Below are positions 13,225-25,292 of a stretch of 64,000 bases of DNA, piece after piece. The stretch's first letter is position 1. Each line of letters opens with the position of its first letter. Source of the DNA: Macrolepiota albuminosa (taxonomy: Eukaryota; Basidiomycota; Agaricomycetes; Agaricales; Agaricaceae); the NCBI GenBank assembly GCA_027475525.1, contig JAMWFC010000058.1, forward strand, positions 705,270 to 769,269. Reading direction: 5' to 3'. Position numbers and translations under genes: made by a program. Below the pieces are notes generated by a model, which did no database searches, had not been told where the DNA came from, and saw only the letters and a list, made by a program, of their open reading frames with translations.

Positions 13225-15826
13225 GTTCCGGAAAATATCAAGATTCTAAGAGATGGAGAGGCCACACGCCTCCTAGGTGCGTTTGTAGGAAACGAGGTAG
13301 ACAACGTGAGCGTATGGACTCCCACAATAGAGAAAGTCGTTGATGACCTGAAGAGATGGGAGAAAGGTAAACCTACTCTAGAGGGTAGAAGATTGATAGT
13401 AGGCATGGTAGTAGGGGGTAGGACTCAGTATCGTGCTTATGTCCAAGGCATGCCCAAACAGATTGAAATGCGTATCTCAAGAATTATACGAGAATTCATG
13501 TGGGGACCCGACTCACATCCCACCCTGGGAATGACGACCCTCCTGCTTCCGCACGAGAGAGGAGGAAAAAAACTTCTGGATATCGCGACAAGAAATGATG
13601 CCATCGAAATAATGAAAGTAAAGAGATATCTCAAGTTGGATGGCGATAGACCTGACTGGGCAAAGGTGGCCGACGCAATTATTGGGACAAAAATAGCAAA
13701 AAAGTGGAACGTAGGAGACAAACTAGCGCATATAAATATATTCCTACAAAATGTTGACGTGGACACGAGAATAAAAGAAGATGGCTTACCAGGATCTTTA
13801 CAGAGGATGGTTAAAGCGGCTAAAAAACATGATGTTGCCTTTCAATCCCTAATACTCTCGGCTGAGCTGAAAAGGTCGCTCCCAATATGGTTCCACATCG
13901 GCCTTAAGAACGAGAAAGGGATTAGGTGGAACTCAGAACCTGCCAGGTGCTTGCTGCGGATACATAAAATGAAGACCGTCGGCAATGCGCTAATACTGAT
14001 TGATGCTCTCTGCCCAGACAGGAACCCAGCACACAAACCCAGGAGAAACTGCGCATGTCCTCCATGTAAGGACCTGAGAACAAAGGGGTGTGATAGCCCC
14101 AACAAATGCCGCGAATTCACGAGATTACTTATAAACAAGTTGCCCAATCACTGGAACCCGAACGTACCCTCCCCAAGGCGCGGCATCTCGGATGAGGAAA
14201 GAACTCTGGTAGAGAAGGAAAGTGTAACCTTATTCAACCCCGACATTGAAACGAAAGGCGACCTGGGGGAAGGCTTCCGGGTTTTTGCACCACAGTCTGG
14301 GAACACAAATCCACCCGAATTCCCAGATTATGCAAGGCAGTATGTCCCCCGCCAACGGACGATTGTTGTATATACAGACGGCTCCTGCAAGAACAACGGA
14401 TCAATCGATGCGGTTGCAGGGGCAGGAGTGTGGTTCGGTCCAAACGATGAGAGGAACCAAGCAATACGCCTCCCTGAAAACCTACCCCAATCAAATAATG
14501 CTGGGGAAGCTGCTGCAATGCTGGTAGCAGCTCAAATAACCCCTCTTAATAATTGACAATATCACTAGACTGATGTCGAAGAGGGAGGATGAAGAATGGA
14601 TTGGTAATGCGAACAAAATATTGATGGAAGCCCTAGTTGCCCAACTCAGAAGGAGGAAAGGTGTAACCATAATTGAGAAGGTTAAAGGACATGCCGGTAT
14701 CGAAGGTAACGAGGGAGCCAATAGGCTAGCCAATATAGGAGTGAACAAACTGGAACCTGACAAGCTGAACACTGATGTGCCAGATGAATATAGGGTGTTA
14801 GGTGCCAAGCTGGCAACAATGACTCAAGCTCAACTGTATAAAGGCATGGTGGAGAAGAAGAATACCCCTTACAGGAAGGGAACGACAATACACCTAGATA
14901 TGACTAGGTGGGCGATAAGTGAGTTTAACAATGATGCTCCTGTGGACGAACGAATTTGGCTCTCGTTGAGAGATAAAAACATCTCAAAAACAGTTAGACC
15001 CTTCTGTGGACGAACGAATTTGGCTCTCGTTGAGAGATAAAAACATCTCAAAAACAGTTAGACCCTTCTTATGGAAAGCGATGCATAACGTATATAAAAT
15101 AGGGGCATACTGGCGGAACATCCCAAATTTCGAGACGAGAGCGATATGTCCCCCATGCAATGTAGAGGAGTCTCTCGAGCATGTACTTACAGAATGTACC
15201 CACTCGGGGCAGGGTCACGTATGGCGCCTGGTGGAGAAAATCCACGAAAGAAGAAAAGTGACCTTCAACAAACCTTCGCTAGGAGAGATACTAGGCTGCG
15301 CTATGATTAAAAGAGAAACGAACCCTATGGGTAGTCGCACCGGATCGAATAGGTTTTCTACAATAGTGGTTTCGGAAGTGACACACATTATCTGGAAGAC
15401 AAGGTGCACATGGAGAATTTCAGACGAATCAGACCCAGAAAGAGCTCCGGAACGTAAGGCCATTGAGAATAAGGTCATCGCTGCTATAGCAAGGCGTATA
15501 AAAATTGATTGTCTAGCCACTAATTCACAGAGATACGGTAAGAAGGCGACTGATGCTAGGCTAGTAAAGGATACTTGGAAACACATCTTACCGAATGAGA
15601 AAGATCCCACGAAGTCATGGAGAAGAATTACCGAGGTTTTAGTGGGTATTGGGTGATCCCGGAGTCCCACACTCAGTGCATAAAGGCATTTCCTTCGGCG
15701 TGGCTCATGACACTTGGACATTGTTATACACATGGGGGTCTCCCCCATCTACCCTGGCTATAGAGGTTGACCATTGTGAACTGTCTATAAACCAACTGTG
15801 GTACCACGAAAAAAAAAAAAAAAAAA
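13218..15826 (+). mobile_element. 5'-truncated non-LTR (Tad/L1-like) retrotransposon with poly(A) tail
   Basis: About 2.6 kb ending in an 18-A tail (15,809-15,826), flanked by the 9-bp direct repeat GAAGCGTAA (13,209-13,217 and 15,828-15,836). The first part (13,240-14,150) is the C-terminal region of a reverse-transcriptase ORF (LLGAFVGNEVDNVSVWTPT, LEGRRLIVGMVVGG). It is followed by an RNase H domain beginning IVVYTDGSCKNNG (about 14,360) and continuing after a disruption as GVTIIEKVKGHAGIEGNEGA, then a C-terminal Cys/His region (CPPCNVEESLEHVLTECTH). The catalytic RT core is missing, so the copy is dead. The RNase H frame breaks at about 14,556. A 64-bp tandem duplication at 14,940-15,069 causes a second break that disappears if one copy is removed. 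Confidence 0.88.
14940..15069 (+). repeat. 64-bp tandem direct duplication
   Basis: Perfect repeat with period 64 (14,940-15,005 matches 15,004-15,069). Removing one period rejoins the frame as DAPVDERIWLSLRDKN... to RPFLWKAMHNVYKIG. Probably an unmerged contig overlap like the 77-bp cases elsewhere. Confidence 0.85.
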
Positions 15827-15827
15827 G

Positions 15828-15836
15828 GAAGCGTAA
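15828..15836 (+). repeat. Right target-site duplication of the non-LTR element
   Basis: Second copy of GAAGCGTAA directly following the A-run and one G. The DNA after it (CTAGAATAAATGAATG) is the displaced original SPB1 stop and 3' UTR. Confidence 0.85.
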
Positions 15837-16037
15837 CTAGAATAAATGAATGAATGGTTTCTATTTATGCCGCCGGCAAGCCGCTATACAGGGCTAAGAG
15901 GCGGGGGTAGTGCCTATCCCTCGCACTACTCCGAATAATTAGCTGGTGGTCTATCTATCTGCTAGCGTGGTTTGTAGCTTTTGCTTGCTAGCAACTCAGC
16001 AAAGTAGTGCATAAGAACTACGCTAAATGTTTGATCC

Positions 16038-18655
16038 TCACGAGAAATTCCAGCTGGGAGGTGTTTGTGTCGAAGACGGCGATGCAACAAGAATATTGCA
16101 ATTTTTGAGGAAAGCTTCCCAAGAAACATCAGACGTAATGTCATTACATGTCACCTGTAAGGCATTTGTCACAAACGTCACAATAAGGCATTGATAGGGG
16201 CCTACTTGGCACAGACGTGATCGTTCATGACTTTCTAGCTCAAGTACACTTTCAACGACCAGGCGCAAAGAAGGTTCCGATAACAAAGAAACACTCAGAT
16301 CTGGGTCCAGGGTCTGGCGCACGGTCGATGAGAGGCTTAACTGATAATCTATGCCATCCTTTGTCAAAGTCAAAGGAATATCTGGTTGGGCGATTGCTTG
16401 ATCCGATGTTGTTAGACTGTTATCAAACATGAACCAATGTCACAAACTCATAAAAAACAGAGCGCACAAGGATTTAAGATTATTGTAGTAGGTTTCAAGT
16501 CCACGTGGCCAATGTTGCCTCAGAATGATATGATCTGTTGATACCGAGAATCGGATATCCATAGGCCTGAAGAACGAATTTAATACTCAGATAACAAGCC
16601 AATCTCGAGAATATACACCTATCTGGAAGCATAAGATCAAAATGACGGGAAGATTCTGTCCAGCAGGTCGGAGCCAAGACAACGTCTTCACATGGGTCAA
16701 TGCCCCTCGGGAGAGGATCTTTCGTATTCATAGGATCATCGTCACCGTTCGCTTTTATCTTTTTCGACGACGGACCCACAGTGTCAAGAACAAGCTCAAA
16801 TTTCAGAAATTCTTCACGTCCGTGGGTCTTTGATGGTGAGCGGTATACAATACGGTGTATCATATGCTGCTGCGCTGGTGTACAGTTGATGAGTGGATGG
16901 GGCAAGCTGTCATTACTATTATTGCAGATCCTTAAACTTCATGAGAAAGATTTAACCTGGATATAAAGACTCTTTTCGGTTCATCGGTTTTGAACCATTC
17001 GAATAATTTGGGTAGTTTCTGAGATCCCGACAGGGGTGGTGTTATTCTCGATTTGGAAGAAATAGAGGAAACGAGAAGATGGCCAAAACTATGAAAATTG
17101 ATAGTGTGAGGATCGCCTTATTGAGAAGAGACGTACGATGCGGTGACACGATGATTGACAGGTGAGCTAGGGACTTGAGTGAGAAACGCGTCTCGCAAAT
17201 CCACAGAGTTTCTGAGGTAAAATCAAGCCGTCTGCGATAATTACTTCGAGGTCGCTCACCCTGAGAGATCCATAACATGAGCTATCTCAGATGGACCACC
17301 GGTATCCTGAGCTACATTGTTTAAGTCGGCTTGAAGCGAATCTTCCAAACGTCCAACACGGAAAAGGCACATGTGCTTCGAAGCCGATGATTTTAGTTGT
17401 GATGGATGGAACGGGTAAAGAGAGTAGGTCGGCTGCGAAATGGAGACCTGTCCTGGCGCAGGCTTAGACCGGTTGTGGGCTAGATAAACCAGCGCAGCAC
17501 TAGACAGCTCCACCTAGGAATCACAGTTTAAGCAGTTGACGAAGAGTGTAACCTTGTCGAATACCTCAGAGGCGGCACGCAAGATGAGTCGTTCTGCAAA
17601 ACGAACAGCAGCTTCATCACCATCCTTGTAAGTCATGCAGATCTAGAAGATACTTAAACAAAAGGAGAGCAGAGTAGCAGAGAGGACTCACTAAGCCTTC
17701 GCCTGCATTCTCTGCGAATACTCCTGATTGACGTGAAATGTGTTGCAGAGAATCTGATTGAACACGTAGGCCCGCGGGAAGCTCAAAATACCGTTCTTTG
17801 ATTCCCTATAGCATACTATTAGAATCATGCACCCACTTGGAATGTTTGCCAATCCAGTCACCGTTTTAAAGTCGCTAATGTATGTGCTGAGTTGACCAAG
17901 TGAAGCCCGAGGCCCTTCAACCTTCAGAGAAAGGGGACTAGAAGAGAAAGATACGTGGACTCCAAACTTGGACGACAAATCCAGAAGATTAGCTCCATCT
18001 AAATTGAAAACCGGGTGGCGAGTGAGAAACGATATATGTTTGAGATGGACTCCAACCTTTCCCAAGGATCAGGAATGCCTGTTTCGCATTCAAAAGAAAG
18101 GCTAGGATGTTTATCATATACCTTGACTTATACAATAAGTGGGAACGTACATTCACAGATGGTCTCTGAGTCTAATTTCTCTTGTTTCATGCCCGCGAGT
18201 GAAGGCCATCTCCACCCACGCTCCACAATTGTCACAGCTATCGACCGTTTTGTTAGTTTAGCGGGAATATCAATCTCATACAGTTTCACAATATTGCGAA
18301 GCTGCGCGAGGCTGAATGACCGGAGGAGGTGCGCAACGACATTAGTGTGTGCCGCTTCGTAGTTGCGTGCTGTTTGGTTTGGGCGTCTTGGTGGCTTATA
18401 ATAACGTTCTAGTTCTTCGATCGATATATCCCGGTTCTCCGCGATATGGTCAAGGTACCGCTGTATTTTCGTCTCGAAAAGGATATTATTTTCCGTGTTG
18501 GTAAGTTCCTTGCAAGAGGTCCTCGACTTGTTCGGAGATTGTGCTTCACCATAGGCCGTAACCGTAGAAGAAGAGAGTGAGCGTTTTGAAGCGAAAGAAT
18601 TAATTGTAAATCGAGGACATGGGAAATGTAGTGAGCAACGAAGAAATGGTAGCAT
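16038..18655 (-). CDS. SLS1-like mitochondrial inner-membrane translation/expression regulator
   Basis: SLS1-family proteins couple mitochondrial transcription and translation at the inner membrane. Start ATG 18655 gives a basic, Ser-rich presequence (LHFPCPRFTINSFASKRSLS). The first exon contains LERYYKPPRRPNQTARNYE and the block SFSLAQLRNIVKLYEIDIP, which match the N-terminal SLS1 layout. Splicing across about 18,137-18,114 and 18,059-18,003 produces LNAKQAFLILGKDGANLLDL, followed by SSKFGVHVSFSSSPLSLKVE, a KH-like domain. Further exons at about 17,820-17,690, 17,513-17,260 and 16,905-16,495 continue the protein. The last one used stops at 16038, but an alternative frame reaches 15962, so the C terminus is uncertain. 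It converges with SPB1. Family assignment rests on the KH segment and N-terminal block. Confidence 0.65.
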
Positions 18656-19009
18656 CTAAAGGCTGACTCCAAAAAAAATCAAAAAAAAATTGAATCAGAC
18701 ATAGTTCTATAATATATGGGACGACGCCTGGGAAAAACTAATGCTGACCAAGGCTGACCAAGAACCTTCCTTTTTGGGTAACGACATCTCATTTTTCGTA
18801 CTGAGAGTCTCAATTTTAGTACTTAGAGTATAAAAAATAAAAAATATATATTGTAAACTTTAATATTAATATAAATACTATGTTTGGACATTTTTTGAAG
18901 GTGTCCGGATGAGAAAAGGCCAAACGCGATTTAGTGGACACTACTTTTCACGCCTCGCGTGCTCTTTGACCACACATGACCAAACAAACTCGAAATTCAC
19001 CGTTGTAGT
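18656..19009. other. Intergenic AT-rich sequence
   Basis: Contains an A-rich tract just upstream of the SLS1-like start (18,671-18,691) and no recognisable gene. Marks the change from genic to repeat-rich DNA. Confidence 0.4.
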
Positions 19010-19020
19010 GAGAAGACACT

Positions 19021-19433
19021 ACAAACAAAGTAAGTGTCAATTTGTTGATTGATTGATTTATGTTTACAAACGTTGAATTCAGCTTATTCGACACTACAAA
19101 CAAATTTACAACAAAGTAAGTATTGGCTTATTTATTATTGATCAATTAATAAACATTCAATTCAGCTACAAACAATTCCGAAATCGTTACAACAAAGTAA
19201 GTGTTGGTTTGTTTATTATTGATCAATGCTAATACATATTCAATTCAGCTTATTTAACACTACAAACAGTCAGTATTAGTTCATTTATTATTGATCAATG
19301 CTAATAAACATTGAATTCAGCTTATTAGTGAAAGCTTGACAACATCTAGCTATTGATATACTAGATATATCATCATGTATGTAACTTTTAAAGAGTTTGA
19401 ACTATTGAAATGCTTAAAAAATCAATAATTTAG
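19021..19433 (+). repeat. Tandem array of exon-plus-intron units
   Basis: Four degenerate copies of a unit of about 70-85 bp. Each consists of a short stretch ending ACAAACA or ACAACAAA, a donor (GTAAGT three times, GTCAGT once), a TTGATCAATGCTAAT-like branch region and an AATTCAG acceptor. Proposed introns: 19,030-19,082, 19,116-19,165, 19,197-19,248 and 19,269-19,320. A fifth, unrelated intron (GTATGT to TTTAG) is at about 19,377-19,433. Confidence 0.6.
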
Positions 19434-20530
19434 GCAATCTTCAACTACTCATTCTGAACCCAGTACTCCTGAAGGTCAAAGACAGCAGGCTAGGATTGAA
19501 AGCAGGCTTCAACAGTTGCAAATGACTGATCCTGATGATCGTCGTGCACATAGAAGTAGAAGATCTATTTCTGTGGTTATACCACTTCATTTTGGAACTG
19601 GGGATAGAGAGTCTGAGGGTATAGGGTCTGGGGATAGAGAGTCTGTTCTGTGGTTATACCACTTCATTTTGGAACTGGGGATAGAGAGTCTGAGGGTATA
19701 GGGTCTGGGGATAGAGAGTCTGGAGGTAGAGAGTCTGGGAATATGCCTATTGTTGCTCAGGATCTATTTGCTATTGTCATTCCTCAAACTGAAGGAACTG
19801 AGGGTAAAGAGTCTGGGGATAGAGAGTCTGAGGGTATAGGGTCTGGGGGTATAGAGTCTAGGGATAGAGAGTCTGGGGGAGGAGAGTCTGGAGGTATAGG
19901 GATTGGGGGAGGAGAGTCTGGGGATATAGGGTCTGGAGGTAGAGAGTCTGGGAATATGCCTATTGTTGCTCAGGATCCATTTGCTATTGTCATTCCTTAA
20001 ACTCTTTTGCTTGAAGGATGGGATGGACCTTTACAGAATCCTATACCTAGAATGGTGCTACCTCTATCTGTTTCTACATCCAGAAGAAACAATAGGCCCA
20101 GAATGGTACCACTTCTACCTGCTCTCCCTCTTCCTATACATAGAAGAGACAACCTGCCTACTATTGCTCCACTTCCTGTGGACATTCCTGAAACTGTTCT
20201 GCCTGAAGGATGGAACACTCCTTTACAGAATCCTATGCCTATGGTGCCACCCCTACCTGCTCTGGCATTTAGAAGAGTCAGAAATGTATCTGTACAGAAT
20301 TCTATGCCATCTCTGCCAGCTCCCACACTAGCAGAATTACAAGAGCAGGAAAGGCTGAGACATATGGCTATGGTTCAAGAACAACAGAGGCAACAGGAAT
20401 TGGCACAAGCAGTAGTAGAGGAGCATCAAAGAGTCCTACCAGAAGATCCTAAAAATGATCCTGCTGAGGATATGGAGAAGAACTTGGAATATGTGGATCC
20501 ACCTGTGCAAAATCTACCAGCACCTCCTAT
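19434..20530 (+). CDS. Unrecognised repeat-rich protein gene, truncated by an LTR fragment
   Basis: I do not recognise the product. The exon after 19,433 begins QSSTTHSEPSTPEGQRQQAR. It continues into a minisatellite coding for GDRES/GGES repeats, Pro-rich repeats (PLQNP..PMVPPLPAL) and a Gln/Glu-rich helix (LAELQEQERLRHMAMVQEQQ). The frame shifts between segments at the 77-bp duplication (19,569-19,722) and at about 19,990. The open frame runs on into an LTR-derived sequence at about 20,540, so the true 3' end is lost. Probably part of a mobile or repeated gene family because all its surroundings are transposon debris. Confidence 0.35.
19569..19722 (+). repeat. 77-bp tandem direct duplication
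   Basis: 19,569-19,645 repeats exactly at 19,646-19,722. It lies in minisatellite DNA but has the same 77-bp period as ten other unrelated loci here. Confidence 0.9.
19590..19975 (+). repeat. Minisatellite of GGGGATAGAGAGTCTG-type units
   Basis: Dozens of imperfect 12-18-bp units (GGGGATAGAGAGTCT, GAGGGTATAGGGTCT), plus a larger repeated block containing AATATGCCTATTGTTGCTCA (about 19,740 and 19,953). Translates as Gly/Asp/Arg/Glu/Ser repeats. Confidence 0.7.
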
Positions 20531-20539
20531 CCTACACTT

Positions 20540-20679
20540 CTCTGAGACCACCCCTTGTCCACATCTTGAACCCTGGAGTCCTAGCCCTGGAGTTCCAGAC
20601 ACCCGAGTGTCCGTAGATCAAGTCTGCCTCATAAGGGCATTGCTTTCCCAGAAAGCCCCTGACTCAGCGGAACCTGACA
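20540..20679 (+). repeat. Diverged fragment of the chromovirus LTR, opposite orientation
   Basis: About 140 bp ending GACTCAGCGGAACCTGACA. It is the reverse complement of the beginning of the 28,308 and 38,539 LTRs, with scattered substitutions. It abuts a gag-like frame at 20,680, so an older member of this LTR family inserted into another element's gag. Confidence 0.65.
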
Positions 20680-20925
20680 CTTCCATTCATTATAGGTAAA
20701 AGGCCTTGGCACTGCGTCACTGGTAAGTCCTTGGAACTTCTTCAAACCTGTCCATGATTTGGCTGTATTGTATGAGATGTATCTGGCAGTGTATTCCTTC
20801 ATCTGTGTATCGTCAGTCACACGGCAGTCTTGTAGCAAATACTCCAACTCCTTGAAATACTGCGTTAGTTCACAGGGCTTCATTTCATCCCATTTTGGCA
20901 ACGAGAAGTGGTTTCTGAGTGGCAT
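20680..20925 (-). pseudogene. LTR-retrotransposon gag fragment
   Basis: Minus-strand frame with WDEMKPCELTQYFKELEYLL, then a YISYNTAKSW block and a terminal TYNEWK, the layout of basidiomycete Ty3-type gag proteins. It is cut off at TYNEWK by the LTR fragment at 20,679. The frame appears to extend upstream to about 21,060, but no start or zinc knuckle is present. Dead. Confidence 0.55.
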
Positions 20926-22600
20926 TCACTGATTATTTGGCTGATCCATACCGGTAGGTGTGTTTGTCAAAGGAGGAAGGGTGGTGGTGCTCATGTTACT
21001 TAGTGTCGATGTCATAGGTACAGGCTCAGTTAGCTCTGAGTTGCTAGGTTCTAGCAATAATAACCTAGATAACTCTTCTAGAGGAGTAAGCGGTGTATGA
21101 TTTTTGCCTGCTAAGTACTCAAACAGTCAGGAGAAAGGGAAAAAGCTTTCAGCTAGGCTGTCTGGGGTGGCCTCAAGCTCCTGGTCCAAAGTCTGTCTTA
21201 GTAACGTGCCTGGTAAGTGTGGTGAATCAGTAGTGCTTGGTTCAAATGTGCTCTCCAACAGGAGGCGGTGCTGTCGCTGGGCTCGAGTTTCCAGCAGAAT
21301 TCTGTCTCAGAAGAACCCCTTGTGGTGGGCTCCAAAATGATGACACCAACTGTGGTTGGGTGCGCTAAACGTATACGCAGTACAATGCTATCTCCAGCAC
21401 TTGGCATGCATAGTTGTGAGAAGTCCCAACAGGGTCCCGGTGTGCTCGAGCAGAGGTGATAGAATGATGTGCTAGATTATAGCGCCTTGGGGGCTACCTA
21501 GCAGATGGTAAGTGTCGTAGCTTAAACAAAGATATAGAAGAAAAGACGAGTAGCACAGCATATTGTGCCTGTAGGTGGCACCGTAAACGATGAAGACGAG
21601 ATAGACAAGGCTAATGCCTGACTTAATGATAAAGTCAGAGAAAGCTAGCGTGATTTGAATGCTAAGTGTAACTTTAGTGCTCAAGAGGTTACAATTCGTT
21701 ATTATATACATGTGAAGTAGCTATTTTATATATTATGCGCTACTGTGGTTGCCAAGATAAAAGTCCATTTGTGGCACTACCTCCTAGCACCTCTCCTTGT
21801 GGTTTTCTCTAATGGTGACCTGTCAACGGCAACCTTTTGCACATGGATGACAGCAACCAACGGCGTTATGATCTATGGCAACCAGTAGCGACTCTATATT
21901 GACTTAGAATTATACAAGTCTGCTCACTTTTACTATAACTCCGATTGGCCAGGCTGTTCCAGGATATGGTCAGAAAATCCTCGACAGACATTGTGAGCGC
22001 TAATGTCAGCGCTACTCATTGTACCAGTTCCTGACAGATCCAGATATCGGATTTAAGTATATCCTGTGCTGCCGTTGATGACACCCAAAGTTTGGTCAGT
22101 AACAAATATAACAATAGTGTTACCGTACCAAAAGCTTGCGTTTGGGCATGCTATAAGTGATGAGAGGAGTCCCGGGCAGGTCCCAGAGAATGCGCCTGTG
22201 AAAATGGGGAAAAGTCGGTAAGGGAGTTGCCAAGTGTAAAGCGCTAAGGTAAAGCGCCTATGAAAGAAGCGGTAAGTGCACATGGCAATGTCAACGGCAA
22301 GAACACAGTAAGCTTAGCGAAGTCTAAGCATCGTAAATGCCTGCCGTAGCTGCAAGGCATGAATAGGTCGAGGGCTAGCGATAGTTTGCAACTGCCGATG
22401 AGTTTGACGTTGCCGACCGTAAATGAGATCTTGAGCATAAGGGAGGCTGAAGTAAGGGGAGCAGGAAACTCTGGTCTATTGTTCGATGTACAAGTCGGTA
22501 AGTACTTTTATACTACAATGAGTTCACCGTTGATACGATGCTGTACCAGCAGTCAGGGACACAACATGCACCAGAAGTCAAAATAAACATTTAATCATAA
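20926..22600. other. Transposon-derived debris, no intact gene
   Basis: Probably the 5' part of the element whose gag is at 20,680-20,925. The minus-strand sequence TTGGTGTCATCATTTTGGAG near 21,330 looks like a gag-leader region, and 21,400-21,720 could be a degraded LTR. I could not find a second LTR or target-site duplication. Confidence 0.3.
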
Positions 22601-22813
22601 GGCTGAAAACTGTAAGCCTCCTGGTAGCAGTCTCAACAAATTATATCTCCAAAAACACCCCAATAAATACACAGACAGTACAGAACCAAGGGCAGGGACC
22701 AGCTCAAGCTATCAACTCAACAATAGTCCAACCACTGTTATGGGGAGGGGAGGCAGAAGTGACAAAATGGGATCAAATTGTGATGATCTAGATCAAGATC
22801 TGATCTGACAATG

Positions 22814-23075
22814 CCCAATTTGATATGACTGAAAGAGGAAAGGGAAAGAAGCATGGAGGGATGTCAAAAGAGATGAATAGAATGGTGGCACCCAATTTGA
22901 TATGACTGAAAGAGGAAAGGGAAAGAAGCATGGAGGGATGTCAAAAGAGATGAATAGAATGGTGGCACATGCATTAAATGGAGGAAGGAAGGGATGAATG
23001 GAATGGTGGCACTGAAACATGCATTGAATGGAGGAAGAAAGAGATGAATGGAATGGTGGCACTGAAACATGCATC
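22814..23075 (+). repeat. Minisatellite plus 77-bp tandem duplication
   Basis: 22,814-22,891 repeats at 22,891-22,968 with period 77. After it come two further imperfect units with ATGAATGGAATGGTGGCACT (about 22,995 and 23,045), so genuine tandem repetition and the 77-bp scar coincide here. Confidence 0.75.
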
Positions 23076-25053
23076 ACCAAAATGGAAAATGGAACAACAA
23101 ATTAGGTCAGGAATGCTGGGAGGTCAAGAGCAAAAAGTCATGTGATCTGGTGGTCTGTGCACTGGAAAATTAGTATAAATAGTCCAAGTAAAGTAAAAAA
23201 TAACCAGACAATTGATAGGCAGAGGCTTGGTGGTTTCCAGAAAGTGAATCACTTAGGCTGGAGTTTGTTAAGACAGGTATACATTTCAGAGTATTATATA
23301 TATTCTGGGAAGTAACTTTTTATCAACACTTCAAATTTATCATCAAGCACTAGTGTAGATTAGAGGCAACTTTCTAAGACTTCAAGAAAGCCCCAAAACT
23401 ATCAGTACTATTTGCAACCAAGTACTACATCAGCTGACCTAACAGACTTTTTCAGTCAACAAGCATCAATTGGTTGTGAGCATCAATGTATTTACAAAGC
23501 ATACTTCAACTTTGCAAGACCATAGCTAAAGCAGAGCTTGATATGTCTCAGCACAGTATCAAAGAAGTGAATTGTCTGTTGGATGCTATTTATAATGTTG
23601 AAAGGTCAGTCATCTTAGTTTACAATAGCTGCTAAAAATGCCAACAGATGCTGTGTAAGCAGACATCCTGTAATTATGTCCAACTTCACTAAGAAAATTG
23701 AGATCACCCAAAAACACAGAATGGCACAAGATAAGATTTTAAAAGCAGTATCAAAAACATCCCCTACCTCCTCCTATATACAATTTTTAATAAGGTTCAT
23801 AAAATTAAGATTCAACACTTCTTCCCGATCTCCAGCTCAATTTGCCCCTCCTATCTATTTGCTCCTTCTCCTATTCATTAGATCAAAAGAATCTGTGCTA
23901 TAAGCTTCATGCTTACACACTGCCTGAAACACATCTATTGTGCTGGTGTCAAATGTCAAGGGACTCCTCATTTCTTCCTTCTTTCACTCCCTATTCCTTC
24001 ACTCTCCTTTCATTCATTTCCTTATTTCTTCTATTATTCTCTCATTTTACTGTTTTTATTCTCTCAACACTATTCTCAGCCTTTGAAGTGCTCTGGTTCT
24101 TTAGCTATCATTCAGACAAGTGTGGGCCTTTCAGCACTGCTTTCAGACTGCTTATATAAGCTGGAGTTTGCCTTTCTGACTTCTAAAGTCCGGAGTTTTC
24201 CTGCCTTGTTTGCACAGTTGTTTATTTAGGCAATTTTTGAGTTTTTAAGGTTTTGTTGTACTGTACAGTTGTTTCCCATGCTTCAGAGGCCTCAGAAGCA
24301 TCCAACCTGGCATAAGGAATCCCTAGACTTGTTCTCTTTGAATCTCCCTCTGCCAGGTGAGTAGTTATTATGATATTGTCAGTATATACTCTAATACACT
24401 TTGGATCTCCCTCTGCCAGCTGTGTGACTGAGCCACAGCCTCCAGAGGTTGCCCTTACATCAGAGAAACCAATTCAAGAATTCAGAAGAACTTGGAACAC
24501 AGAGTTTCAACAGCCCCTAGATTGTCATGCTCTCTTGTATTGGACACAGAGATATCCACTTCCTTGGGCTTTCTACCTCTTCCATATCTCAGAAAATTAT
24601 ATTTAAAACACTATGTACATGTCAAAGGGTTTGGCCTACTTAAATTTTGTACAATTCTTATTAATTCATTTCACCAAAATCCTGGTGGGTGACCAAATGT
24701 ATTCTGATTTCACACTTTTGGATTTTCTATACTTTGACAGACTCAAATTTCTATAGTATAAGCATAGAATCATCTTTGTATATACAATATCTACTCATGG
24801 TTTTCTTCTAGGAGTTGGAGGGTGGCTGGGATTAAGTTACAGAATACAAATTTCACATGTTGAACTGATTCACATCATGACACATGCCAGTAATCCTATC
24901 ATTTTATTTACAAAATTCACCAAAATGGCTTCATTGTCTCCTATTTACTTATATGATGCCTTATTTGTTTAGAGATATACAAAACTTTCTACCTCATAAT
25001 GTTTGAGTTGATTTTGTCTCTCAAACTTAGGTGTGATGAACTACTTGTTGTTA
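23076..25053. other. AT-rich intergenic sequence
   Basis: No recognisable gene. Open frames at 23,842-24,229 are low-complexity (pyrimidine-rich TTCCTTCTTTCACTCC-type). The phrase GGATCTCCCTCTGCCAG or close variants occurs near 24,342 and 24,403. Probably old repeats. Confidence 0.35.
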
Positions 25054-25269
25054 TGTTTGGTACAGACTCAGTCGGTGTAACAACGACTATATTATAGTCT
25101 ACCTGTTTAGTACAGACTGTAATACGCCATCAGCATATATAATACTTATTGTACAAGAGTCCAACATACCTCAGTCGGTGTAACAACGACTGAGGTATAT
25201 CCGTGTTCCGCCCCCCATTATCTCGCTACTAATCACGTGTGCTTGACGCGTTCGCGATCCTCCCCAACA
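25054..25269 (-). repeat. Copia 3' LTR
   Basis: 216 bp, TG...CA ends. Contains GTCGGTGTAACAACGACT repeats. Preceded on the element strand by the polypurine tract. Confidence 0.92.
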
Positions 25270-25292
25270 CTCCCCCGGACTCGTCGTATGCG

